Origin: Kofleriaceae bacterium
GTDB lineage: Bacteria; Myxococcota_A; Polyangia; Haliangiales; Haliangiaceae
Reading direction: 5' to 3'
Assembly (NCBI GenBank): GCA_018057825.1
Contig: JAGPCY010000019.1
Location: forward strand, 62,001 to 126,000
DNA length: 64,000 nt
In this document: positions 16,871-25,277 of the stretch, piece by piece
How positions within the stretch are numbered: the stretch's first letter is position 1
Layout: every line of letters starts with the position of its first letter
The notes under the pieces: generated by a model
Told to the model about the DNA's origin: nothing
The model's database searches: none
The model's input: only the letters and a program-made list of their open reading frames with translations
Translations under genes and position numbers: made by a program

Positions 16871-18174
16871 CCACGATCGCCGTCCTGTCCGATCTGCACA
16901 TCGCTCCACCGGGGCCGCTCGCGAGCTTTCATGCCGGCGCCGAACTCGCCGGGTTGCTCGGGCGCCTGCGAGCGAAGCACGACGTGGACACCCTCCTCCT
17001 CGCTGGAGACATCGTCGACCTGCTGGCGCTGCCTGACAGCACCGCAACGCTCGACCCCGCGACGATCCCGGCGCGCCTCACGGACCTGTTTCACGAGATC
17101 GGCGATACCCCCTGGGGGGCGCAGGTGCTCGGTGCCCTCGGCGACCTTGCAACCGCTGGCGTTCGCGTCGTCGTGCTACCGGGCAACCACGACCCCGAGC
17201 TGGCGCACCCCGAGGCGATGTCGATCCTGCGGAAGGCGTGTGGCCTTGACTCCGACGACCGGCGCATCGCGTCCCATCTTGGACCCGGCCCGTGGCGACA
17301 CCACTGCGGGCCCCTCGAGGTCGTGGTCGGCCACGGCCATCGCGGCGATCCGTGGAATGACATCGACCCTGCGCAGGTCCTGCATCGCTCGACGACCAAT
17401 CCACCCCTCGTGATGGAGCTACCGCTCGGGTCCCGCCTCGTGGTCGGTGCGATGCGGGCGTTTCGCAAGACCCACGCGTTCGTCGATGCGCTCAAGCCCG
17501 AGACGCCGGCGGTGCCTTTGCTGCTCCTGTACCTGGACCCGGTCCTGGCGATGCAGCACCTACCAGGAGTGGCGAACCTCAGCGTGCGTGCGCTGGTGGG
17601 TGGCCTCAAGCGCCGGCTGGTGCACGGGCCCACCCTCGGCGCCGCGTCGCACCAAGCCGCAGCCCCAACCGACGCCGACCGCCTCTCCGACGCCCTCTTC
17701 GATGCGCTCGCGCCCGAGGAGCGAACCGAGGCGACGGTCAGCGCGATCGAGGACTGGCTCCGCGGACACACCGCCCCCGGGAGCGGCACGCTCGCGACCC
17801 ACGGTGGCGCAAAGTTCCTGCTCCGAGCGGCCTTGCGCCTGCTGAGCGGAGCCGGTTCGTTCTTCGACCCCACGCACCTGTCAGACGACGACCAGGCGAT
17901 CGTGCGCGAGCACCTGCCGGCCGGAGGTGGACCGCGCGTGGTCATCGCCGGCCACACCCACGCCGCGCGCAGGGTCCAGCTCGCACATGGCGACTACATC
18001 AACACCGGGACCTGGACCGATCTGATCCCCTGGCCGTCGCCCGCGTCCGACGCCGACGCCAAGGCCTTCATTGACCAGCTCGACGCCGGCCAGGTCCGTC
18101 CGCTCCGACGGTTGACCTGGGCTCTGGTCGACGAGAGCGGCGCCCGCCTCGTGACCGAGCCGACCGAGACGTGA
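16867..18174 (+). CDS. Calcineurin-like metallophosphoesterase
   Basis: This 435-residue protein shows the metallophosphoesterase metal-binding series in order: SDLHIAPP, LAGDIVDL, LPGNHDPE, a GHGHRG segment and the final AGHTHAARR. The GTG start overlaps the stop of the CHAT-STAND gene (GTGA), so it belongs to the same operon. In conflict systems such enzymes act as nucleases, as nucleotide phosphodiesterases or as enzymes that switch off a signal; which one applies here is not known. The extra ~170 residues between the GHG and GHTH motifs are longer than a minimal domain and could bind the substrate or a partner. Confidence 0.86.
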   Translation: MTTIAVLSDLHIAPPGPLASFHAGAELAGLLGRLRAKHDVDTLLLAGDIVDLLALPDSTATLDPATIPARLTDLFHEIGDTPWGAQVLGALGDLATAGVRVVVLPGNHDPELAHPEAMSILRKACGLDSDDRRIASHLGPGPWRHHCGPLEVVVGHGHRGDPWNDIDPAQVLHRSTTNPPLVMELPLGSRLVVGAMRAFRKTHAFVDALKPETPAVPLLLLYLDPVLAMQHLPGVANLSVRALVGGLKRRLVHGPTLGAASHQAAAPTDADRLSDALFDALAPEERTEATVSAIEDWLRGHTAPGSGTLATHGGAKFLLRAALRLLSGAGSFFDPTHLSDDDQAIVREHLPAGGGPRVVIAGHTHAARRVQLAHGDYINTGTWTDLIPWPSPASDADAKAFIDQLDAGQVRPLRRLTWALVDESGARLVTEPTET

Positions 18175-18201
18175 CGACGACGACAAGGACGCGCGGCTCC
18201 G

Positions 18202-18615
18202 CTACGGCCGCAGGCAGAGGGCCTGGGCGCGGACCATGGCGGTCCCGAGGTCCGAGGCGTTGCCGTAGTTGCAGTACCAGCCGTCGGCGGGGGCCGAGGC
18301 CGGCTCGGGCGTGATCGCGGCCTCGCGCAGGTAGACCTGGCGCACCGACTCGTCGACGTCGATGTAGCAACTGCCGCCGAGGAGCAGCTCGCCGGCGGGG
18401 CACGCGACGGCGGCCTCGGCGCGGGACAGGATCGGGACGACGACGGTGCCGCTGTCGACGCGATGGAGGCGGCTCGCGGTGATGGGCGCCTCGGCCGGGG
18501 GACAGGTGCAGACGCCGGCGTCGGCGTCGGCGGGGCGGGGCGCGTCGTCGCTGCACGCGACGACGACGAGGGCGCCCGCGAGGGCCGAGGCGGCGATGGT
18601 GACGAGGGTCTTCAT
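18202..18615 (-). CDS. Small lipoprotein, 137 aa
   Basis: The signal peptide ends VVVAC (Cys21), followed by a short acidic linker (DADAG) common in lipoproteins of this genome. The mature part has six further cysteines (for example CTCPP, GSCYID and WYCNYG), suggesting disulfides outside the cytoplasm. No domain is recognised. It starts two bases after the stop of the large Ig-like lipoprotein gene, so the two form an operon and may act together at the cell surface. Confidence 0.72.
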   Translation of the reverse strand: MKTLVTIAASALAGALVVVACSDDAPRPADADAGVCTCPPAEAPITASRLHRVDSGTVVVPILSRAEAAVACPAGELLLGGSCYIDVDESVRQVYLREAAITPEPASAPADGWYCNYGNASDLGTAMVRAQALCLRP

Positions 18616-18617
18616 GG

Positions 18618-21600
18618 TCAGTTCTCCGCGGTGGACCAGGTGAACGTGAGGCGACGTCGACGGTCGTCGACGAGGTTGACGGTCGAGGGCGAGCCCACGC
18701 TCGCGGTCGGTCGCGCGGCCGAGGTCCAGCGCGCCTCGAGGGTGGTCGGCTCGGCGGCCGACAACGGCGACAAGGTCAGCCCGGCGCTCGCGAGATAGCG
18801 GTGCTGCTCGTAGGTGGTGACCTCGCGACAGCTCGGGACGCTGCGGGGACCGAAGGGCACCCAGCGCGTGCAGCGCTCGCTGTCGACGCCGGCGTAGCTG
18901 CCGATGACGCTGCGAAACGTCGGGGACGCGCCGGCGACGGTGATCAGCTCGACGTAGGGACCGGGCGACTCGGGGCGCAGATCGGGCAGCCCGCGCAGGC
19001 CGAGGACCAGCGCGCGGCGCACGCCGGGGCCGAGCTCGTACTCGTCGGGGTCGCAGCCGGCGCACGGCAGGACGGCGGCGTCCGTGACGCCCGAGGTCGT
19101 GACCTCGAAGACGCCGAGGTACGGGACCCAGCCGTCGGCGACGCGGGGTGGGCCGTCGGCGCCGACGGTGAGGAGCTGATCGGTGCGGACCGCGTCGGCC
19201 GGGAGCGCGGGCACGTAGCCGCCGCCGCAAAGCGGATCGAGGGGACCGGCGAGGGGATCGCAGGTGGGGCCGGCGACGACGCGGCTGGCGATGGCGTGGG
19301 CGTGGGTGCGGAACGTGCGGCTCACCGTCGGCACCGGCGGCCGCGGCGCCGCGAACGTGACGTAGGCGGGGTCGGCGGTGACGTTTTCGACCCAGAGCTC
19401 GAGGACGCCGGCGCGGGCGGTGCCGTTCACCAGCTCGGCGACGCGAGCGTCGGGCGCGGTGTTGTCGAGGCGGTAGTCATCGCGCAGCGTGGCGACGGCG
19501 CTACTGCGCACGGCCTCGCGCGCGGCCAGCACGACCTTGAGCGGCGGACCGAGGGGGCGATAGGTGAAGCAGCGCGCGACCGAGGCGGCGAGGCCGAGGC
19601 GATCGCGGGCGGTGAAGGTGACGGTGAAGACGCCCTCGGACACCGCGCCGGGCAGACCGATCGGCGCGATCGCCGCCGGCCCATCGCGGCGCAGCTCGGT
19701 CAGGTGATCGAAGGCGCCAGGGGCGCCGACCGCCGGCGTGGCGACGACCGGGAACGGGCCGAAGACCTGGCCGCCGGGCGCGGTGACCGTGAACGTCGAC
19801 GCGGTGGGGTCGACGCCGATGCCGGTGTCGGCGGCGCGGAACGCCAGGGCGACCGGGTTGGGCGCGCGCTCGCTGGCGACCGGGGTGACCGCGGTGAGAT
19901 AGGCGTACTTGTGGATGGTGGGGCAGCTCGGCGGCGCGCTCGCGCCCAGCGTGACGGCGCCGGCGGCCGCGTGATCGTGGACCGGACCGGAGGGCGAGAA
20001 CGCGACGGCGTCGTGGAGCTCGTCGAGGAAGGCGCGGGCCAGGCCGTCGACGGCGGGGGGCGAGCCGTCGACCTTGACGAAGGGCGAGGTCGCGGCGGTG
20101 ACGGCGGAGACGTTGCCGACGGCGTCGGTGGCGCGCACCGCGATCGCGGCGCCGCTTCCGGGGAGCGCGGTGGCCGGCACGGTGAGGCTCCAACCGCCGG
20201 GGCCGGCGACGGTCGCCGCGACCTCGGCGCCCAGGACGTAGGCGCGGACGGTGATGGGGGCGTGGAGATCGCTGGCGGTCCCGGTGAGCGACGGCGCGGC
20301 GGCGGTGGTCCACCAGGTGGCGCCGTCGACGAGGAAGCCGGTGGCGCTGACGGTGACCACGGGCGGCGTGTTGTCGGCGACCAGCGGCAAGGTGGCGGTG
20401 GCGCGATTGCCCGCGGCGTCCTGGGCGGTGGCGGTGATCGCAAAGGGGCCGTCGGGGCCGGACGGAAGGGCATCGGGGGCGCTGGTGTCGACGAGGGCGG
20501 CGGCCGACGCCGGGGCGCCGTCGGTGTCGGTGAGCTCGAGCAGCGTGAGGACGGGCGCGGGATCGAGTTCGTCGGTGGCGACCGCGGTGATCTCGACGGC
20601 GCCGCGGACCAGGGCGCCGGGAGCCGGCGTCGCGCCGAAGGTGATGCGCGGCGGGGTCTGATCGAGGACCGGGGCGCAGGCGTCGCCGAAGAGGAGCGGA
20701 TCCTCGGCGTCGGCGAGGGCGCGGGCGAAGCGCAGGGCGTCGGCGACCGACAGCCCGGTCTGGTTGCGACCGCCGGGGCCGTGGTCGTTGATCAGGCGCG
20801 TGACGGCGGCGGCGAGGGCCGTGCGCGGCGTGCCGGCGTAGGCGTCGCACGCCGTGCGGCAGGCGGCGAGGGTGCAGCCCCCGTCGGGGGACGGCGCGCA
20901 GCCCGGGTCGACGGGTGCGCACAGCGCGAGCTGGATCCCGGAGCCGGCGGCGCGATCGTTTTGGTCGTTGCCGTCGAAGGGCGGGACCGCGAGGTCGCGG
21001 CCGAGATCGCGGGCCAGGGTGAACGGATTGACCTGCTGCGCGGTGGCCCCGGCGGCCTCGGCGATGTCCTGGGCGAGGAGCGACCAGGCGCCGAGGATCA
21101 GCGCCGCGCGGACCTCGGCGGTCGGGGACGCCTGGGGCTGGGTCAACGCGGCGGGCGCGATGCGCTCCCAGGGCAGCCCGCCGAAGTGGCGATCGAGGTG
21201 GTCCGTGACCAGGGCGTGGGACGAGACGAGGTCGGCGTCGGCGCCGGCGCGGGTGCGCGCGTCGATGAGCGCGTGGGCGAGGTGGGTGACCGGGCTGACC
21301 AGGCCGGTGGTCAGATCTTCGAGGGGATCGGTGTAGAGCAGCGCGGTGAGGCCATCGGCGTCGTCGAGGACGACGAGGTCGCCGGAGGCGTAGTCGCGGA
21401 AGGCGCCGCCGCGGGTCGTGATGCGGAAGTAGCCCGAGAGCTGGCCGGTGGCGGTCGAGAAGTGGCCGTCGGCGTCGGTGGTCAGCTCGGCGACGCGGCT
21501 GCGGACGGCGATGGCCTGGCCCAGGTACTCGAGGTGATCGACGGTGACCGTGGCGCCGACGAGGGGGCCGTCGAGGGAGAGGAGGACTCGCCCACCGACG

Positions 21601-21704
21601 GTGCCGTTTTGATCGATCGGCGCGTCGGGACCGCCATCGTCGGCGCAGGCGACCAGCGCCGCGACGGCGGCGACGGCGGCGAAGAGCGTGGCGCGAGAGA
21701 CCAT
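18618..21704 (-). CDS. Large surface lipoprotein with Ig-like repeats
   Basis: This 1028-residue protein has a lipoprotein signal ending ALVAC. Early residues ~30-120 look like a carboxypeptidase-regulatory/Ig-like fold (GGRVLLSLDGPLVGATV). The middle (~370-600) has repeated bacterial Ig-like motifs of the type DQTPPRITFGATPAPG, DNTPPVVTVSATG and VKVDGSPPAVDG. The C-terminal ~350 residues are unassigned. It is probably a surface adhesin or matrix component. The ATG at 21704 has GAGGAGG eight bases upstream; the longer frame to 21821 lacks this support. It is followed closely by the small lipoprotein gene. Confidence 0.75.
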   Translation of the reverse strand: MVSRATLFAAVAAVAALVACADDGGPDAPIDQNGTVGGRVLLSLDGPLVGATVTVDHLEYLGQAIAVRSRVAELTTDADGHFSTATGQLSGYFRITTRGGAFRDYASGDLVVLDDADGLTALLYTDPLEDLTTGLVSPVTHLAHALIDARTRAGADADLVSSHALVTDHLDRHFGGLPWERIAPAALTQPQASPTAEVRAALILGAWSLLAQDIAEAAGATAQQVNPFTLARDLGRDLAVPPFDGNDQNDRAAGSGIQLALCAPVDPGCAPSPDGGCTLAACRTACDAYAGTPRTALAAAVTRLINDHGPGGRNQTGLSVADALRFARALADAEDPLLFGDACAPVLDQTPPRITFGATPAPGALVRGAVEITAVATDELDPAPVLTLLELTDTDGAPASAAALVDTSAPDALPSGPDGPFAITATAQDAAGNRATATLPLVADNTPPVVTVSATGFLVDGATWWTTAAAPSLTGTASDLHAPITVRAYVLGAEVAATVAGPGGWSLTVPATALPGSGAAIAVRATDAVGNVSAVTAATSPFVKVDGSPPAVDGLARAFLDELHDAVAFSPSGPVHDHAAAGAVTLGASAPPSCPTIHKYAYLTAVTPVASERAPNPVALAFRAADTGIGVDPTASTFTVTAPGGQVFGPFPVVATPAVGAPGAFDHLTELRRDGPAAIAPIGLPGAVSEGVFTVTFTARDRLGLAASVARCFTYRPLGPPLKVVLAAREAVRSSAVATLRDDYRLDNTAPDARVAELVNGTARAGVLELWVENVTADPAYVTFAAPRPPVPTVSRTFRTHAHAIASRVVAGPTCDPLAGPLDPLCGGGYVPALPADAVRTDQLLTVGADGPPRVADGWVPYLGVFEVTTSGVTDAAVLPCAGCDPDEYELGPGVRRALVLGLRGLPDLRPESPGPYVELITVAGASPTFRSVIGSYAGVDSERCTRWVPFGPRSVPSCREVTTYEQHRYLASAGLTLSPLSAAEPTTLEARWTSAARPTASVGSPSTVNLVDDRRRRLTFTWSTAEN

Positions 21705-22134
21705 GACGACGACCTCCTCGGGGGACGGGCTGCCGGCGGGCAGCGTGCAGGGAGCAGCGAGCAGGGGCGCGAGACGCGAGACGCGAGCCCGACCGAACCC
21801 CTCGCCTGCCGACCGATCCATCTCTGACAGGATCCAGCTCGGAATTCAAGCGCAGACGCCGATAGACACCCTCCCCTGCCACGGAAAGCACCACGAAGCG
21901 CTGGAGTGCGACACGCGAGGGGTGAAGATCAGAAATGCGCAACTGACCCCTTCATGACAGGCCCTCAAGCCTCGAATTCCATCGGTTCTTCCCAGAGCGC
22001 CTGACCGCGAGTCGGCGAATTCGGGCGCTCGAGACGAGGCCTCGGGTGTCGCAGGGGCCGAGCGACCGCGATCGCCCCCGAACGATCCAGAACGAGCCGC
22101 GATCGAGCCGGAGCGCCCCGGACCGCCCCGGTCG
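21705..22134. other. Intergenic region, 430 bases
   Basis: No gene can be supported. The part near 21830-21990 is visibly less GC-rich than its surroundings and probably holds the promoter of the large lipoprotein operon. One weak -35-like TTGAAT can be read on the minus strand near 21845. The part nearest 22134 is GC-rich with repeated CGAGC/CGATC words. Confidence 0.4.
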
Positions 22135-22836
22135 CTACCAGGCCGGCGCCTGCCAGCGGGGATACCCGTAGTGATCGAGGCGGAGGTGCAGGCCGACGAT
22201 ATCGATCGGCGCGGCGCCGGCGAGGGGCTGGGCCCGCTCGAAGTGGAGGCCGAGGCCCACGACGCGGTGTCGGCCGAGGCGCAGGTCGACGCCGAGGCGG
22301 AGAGAGACCGCGACATCGACGGTGAGCTCGGCCGGAATGGCGCCGGTGAGGGCGCCGAGGTCCGAGGCGCTGCGGTGGCGGAGCTGCGGCCCGAGGCCGA
22401 GGCGCACGGTGGGGATGAAGCGCGGGCCCAGGCGCAGCTCGCCGCCGAACGTGAGGGACGCGGCGACGGTGCGGCGGGTGGCGGCGCCGCGCGCCGGGCG
22501 ACCGTTCGCCGTGCGCGCGAGATCGGCGTACGTGACGGGCTCGGTGACGACGGTGGCGAGCTCGAGGTCGTAGGCCCAGCGGTTGTCGGTGGCGTAGCTG
22601 GCGCGGGCGCCCAGGCCGACGGCGCCGGTCCAGCGCGCGGTGGCCCCGGGCTCGCCGACCCGGGCGGCGGCGAGCTGCGCGCCCAGGCCGAGGGAGGCCT
22701 CGTAGCGATCGGCGCGGGCCGCGGGCGCAAGCGCGACGAGCGCGACGGCGAGCGCGACGAGCGCGACGAGCGCGACGGCGAGCGCGACAGCGACGGCGGC
22801 GAGCGACCGACCGCGGGCGCGGGCGCCGCGGCTCAT
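22135..22836 (-). CDS. Outer-membrane beta-barrel protein
   Basis: This 233-residue protein has a very long hydrophobic signal peptide of repeating Ala-Val-Ala-Leu units ending APAARA. About ten alternating amphipathic strands with aromatic ends follow (for example ASLGLGAQLAAARV, WTGAVGLGARASYA and HRVVGLGLHFERA), typical of a small outer-membrane barrel. No specific family is identified. The start overlaps the DUF2381-like gene stop by four bases (ATGA), so it is translated with it downstream of the Ser/Thr kinase. The signal-peptide DNA at about 22735-22800 is itself a GCGACGAGC-type short repeat and could vary in length. Confidence 0.7.
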   Translation of the reverse strand: MSRGARARGRSLAAVAVALAVALVALVALAVALVALAPAARADRYEASLGLGAQLAAARVGEPGATARWTGAVGLGARASYATDNRWAYDLELATVVTEPVTYADLARTANGRPARGAATRRTVAASLTFGGELRLGPRFIPTVRLGLGPQLRHRSASDLGALTGAIPAELTVDVAVSLRLGVDLRLGRHRVVGLGLHFERAQPLAGAAPIDIVGLHLRLDHYGYPRWQAPAW

Positions 22837-23738
22837 CGGATCCCCAGGTCGCGCACCGTGACCTCGCGGCGGCGATCGGCGGTGCGCACGGTCAGGGTCG
22901 CGGCGCGCTCGGGCGCGGTGGCGCCGCCCACCACGACCGCGATGCCCCGGACGGTGGCGCCGGGGGCGACGGAGCCGAGGAGGCCCGCGGTCGGGGTGGC
23001 CCCGGCGAGGCGCGCGGCGGTGGCGCGGGGCGCCCCGGCGCGGTCGCGGACGTCGAGGTCGGCGACGCGGAGGACCGCGCCGGAGCGGTTCTCGATCTCG
23101 ACGTTGACCAACAGGTCCGGACCGAGGGCGACGGCGCGCAGGACCCAGACGACGACGCCGGCGTCGTTGCGGGCGACCGCCTTCAGGCGCTGGACCTCGA
23201 GGCGGGTCATCGCGCGCTCCGCGAGAGTGGCGGCCAGCGCGGCGGCGACGCGGGCGGCCTCTGCGGCGCGCACGGCGGCCAGCTCGGCCTCGAGCGCGGC
23301 GGTGCGCTGGGCGACCGCGTCGGCGATCTGGCGCGCGACGGCCTCCTCCACGGTGGTGGCCTTGAACGTGACCAGGGCGCAGGCCGCCTTGGGATCGCGC
23401 TCGGTGTGAAGGAGCGCGCTTATCCGCGCGGGCCCGACCTGGATATTGACGTTGGCGTCGCCGGGGTCGGGCGCCTTGGGGCGGACCAGGAGCCCGTCGG
23501 GCCCGTCGGCGCGGATCTCGTAGTCCTTATCCATCATCGCCGAGGTGTTGGCACTGGCGATCTTTCCGGCGAAGCGCAGGCTGGTGACATAGGCGGGATG
23601 CACCGGCACCGCGTAGGCGCCGCCGTGGGGCGGCACCAGGTACTCGCAGGCCTTCTGGGCCTGGGCCGAGGCCGCGGCGGTGGCGACGGTCGCGAGCGTG
23701 ACGACGATGGTGAGAGTGGCGAAACGCGCGAGTTGCAT
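22833..23738 (-). CDS. DUF2381-like secreted protein
   Basis: This 301-residue protein has a signal peptide (MQLARFATLTIVV...ending near ASAQA) and the layout of the myxobacterial DUF2381 paralogous family. A first beta-rich domain (YAVPVHPAYVTSLRF) binds or packs a core, then an Ala/Glu helix of ~50 residues (residues ~140-190) leads to a second beta-rich domain. In Myxococcus these genes lie beside Ser/Thr kinase genes, as here. The function is unknown; it may be a periplasmic partner of the kinase. It starts 64 bases after the kinase gene and overlaps the outer-membrane protein gene. Confidence 0.68.
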   Translation of the reverse strand: MQLARFATLTIVVTLATVATAAASAQAQKACEYLVPPHGGAYAVPVHPAYVTSLRFAGKIASANTSAMMDKDYEIRADGPDGLLVRPKAPDPGDANVNIQVGPARISALLHTERDPKAACALVTFKATTVEEAVARQIADAVAQRTAALEAELAAVRAAEAARVAAALAATLAERAMTRLEVQRLKAVARNDAGVVVWVLRAVALGPDLLVNVEIENRSGAVLRVADLDVRDRAGAPRATAARLAGATPTAGLLGSVAPGATVRGIAVVVGGATAPERAATLTVRTADRRREVTVRDLGIR

Positions 23739-23802
23739 CGACGTGTGGTCCTTTCGCGAATGAGGTCGTGGCGGACGCGATCGCGCGCGGGCGAGCGCGC
23801 GG

Positions 23803-25152
23803 TCACGGTCGAGGGGCGGGCAGCGCGGGGCGCGCGGCGGTGGCGCCGTAGCTCGCCGCGCCGAGGGCCAAGACGGTCGCGGCGAGGCCGAGGGCGACCA
23901 AGGCGACCAAGACGACGAGGACGACCACGCCGACCGAGCGCCGCGGCCGCAGGCGCCGGCGCGGTGGACGACGCGCGGAGCTGGTGGAGCGAGCGGCGCG
24001 CGGCGAGGGCGGCCGCGACGCCGGCGCGAGGGGCTCGGTGATCGGCCCAACGGGCGACGCGGGTGACGCGGGCGACGCCGGCGACGCGGGCCACGCGGAC
24101 AGCGCGGGTCGCGCGCGCGCTGCCGGCGGCGCGGGCCAGGCCGCCGACGCCGGCTCGTCGACCAGGGCGGGCGCGACCTCGGTGAGGATCGTGGCGCCGT
24201 CGGGGACCGCGGCCGCGAAGGCGCGCGCGAAGGCGTCGATCGTGGGCCAGCGCTCGTGGCGGTCGCCGGCCAGGGCGCGCACGACGACGGCGGCGAGGTC
24301 GGGCGACAGCGCGGGGCGGAGCGCGCGCGGATCGGGTGGGGGCGCTTCGAGCTGGGCGCGGTGGATCTCGACGAGCGAGCGGCCGGCCCACGGCAACGGT
24401 CGGCCGGTGAGGGCCTCCCACGCGACGGCGCCGAGGGCGTAGACGTCGGCGCGGCCGTCGACGTCGGCCGCGTCCTCGAGCTGCTCGGGAGGCATGAAGG
24501 CCGGCGTGCCGAGGGCGAACCCGGGGCGCGGGCCCGCGCTGTCGGCGAGCTTGGCAATCCCGAAGTCGAGGACCTTGACGAAGAGCGCGGTCGGCAACCC
24601 GGCGAGGCGCAGGCGCGCGGCGAGGTGGAGCGGCGCGTCGGTGAGGAAGAGGTTCTCGGGCTTGAGGTCGCGATGGACGATGCCTGCGGCGTGCGCGCCG
24701 ACGAGGGCGCTGGCGACCTGGGCGACGATCAGCGCGACCAGGCGCGGGTCGGCCGCGCCCGTGGTGGCCAGCCACGCGTGGAGCGTCTGGCCGCGCAGGT
24801 ACTCGAGCACGAGATACGGAGCGCCGTCGGGCGCGAGGGCGCAGTCGAGCACCTCGACGACGTTGGGGTGGCGCAGGCGAGCGGCGGCCCGGGCCTCGGC
24901 GACGAAGCGGTGGACGAGATCGGGGCGGACCGCGAGGTGGGGCCGGATCTGCTTGATGACGACCTCGCGCTCGAGCACCTCGTGCCGCGCGAGGAAGACG
25001 CGGCCCATCCCACCTTCGCCGAGGAGGCGAAGGACGGTGTAGCCGCCGATGGAGGGGGCGAGATCGCGACCGCGGGCCATGGACGCCATGAACCTTGGCA
25101 CAACCCCACGCGTTTTGTGAAATCCGGGCGAAGGGGTCAAGACTGTTTTCAT
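23803..25152 (-). CDS. Membrane Ser/Thr protein kinase
   Basis: This 449-residue protein is a Hanks-type kinase: glycine loop GEGGMG at 45-50, catalytic Lys67, HRDLKPEN with Asp162, and DFG at 196-198. After the kinase domain come an Ala/Pro-rich linker, an Arg-rich stretch and a single membrane helix (VVVLVVLVALVALGLAA) near residue 415, with a very short external tail. The ATG at 25152 is chosen because GGAAGGGG lies eight bases upstream; ATGs at 25089 and 25080 are alternatives closer to the domain. It is divergent from an FHA gene, whose domain type binds phosphothreonine, so the two may form a signalling pair. Confidence 0.87.
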   Translation of the reverse strand: MKTVLTPSPGFHKTRGVVPRFMASMARGRDLAPSIGGYTVLRLLGEGGMGRVFLARHEVLEREVVIKQIRPHLAVRPDLVHRFVAEARAAARLRHPNVVEVLDCALAPDGAPYLVLEYLRGQTLHAWLATTGAADPRLVALIVAQVASALVGAHAAGIVHRDLKPENLFLTDAPLHLAARLRLAGLPTALFVKVLDFGIAKLADSAGPRPGFALGTPAFMPPEQLEDAADVDGRADVYALGAVAWEALTGRPLPWAGRSLVEIHRAQLEAPPPDPRALRPALSPDLAAVVVRALAGDRHERWPTIDAFARAFAAAVPDGATILTEVAPALVDEPASAAWPAPPAARARPALSAWPASPASPASPASPVGPITEPLAPASRPPSPRAARSTSSARRPPRRRLRPRRSVGVVVLVVLVALVALGLAATVLALGAASYGATAARPALPAPRP

Positions 25153-25277
25153 GTGTTCTACCCCTTCCTTTGAAGCCTTAACCGCGCGAAATCCAAATCA
25201 CCCCCTCTGGGGATCTCCCAAACAAATCCACATAGGGGTTTACAGCTCTCCACCAAATAGGTGAGTGGTTGACCATT
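25153..25277. promoter_or_regulatory. Divergent promoter region, kinase / FHA protein
   Basis: This 116- to 125-base gap between divergent genes is markedly AT-richer than its surroundings and must hold both promoters. A CCCC-CTCT-GGGG inverted repeat near 25202-25213 could be an operator. No clear -35/-10 pair can be assigned to either gene. Confidence 0.45.

Noticed and set aside
18801-21827. A 1008-codon plus-strand open frame opposite the Ig-like lipoprotein
   Set aside because: It is a Gly/Asp/Arg-rich mirror of the real gene, without a domain or plausible start.
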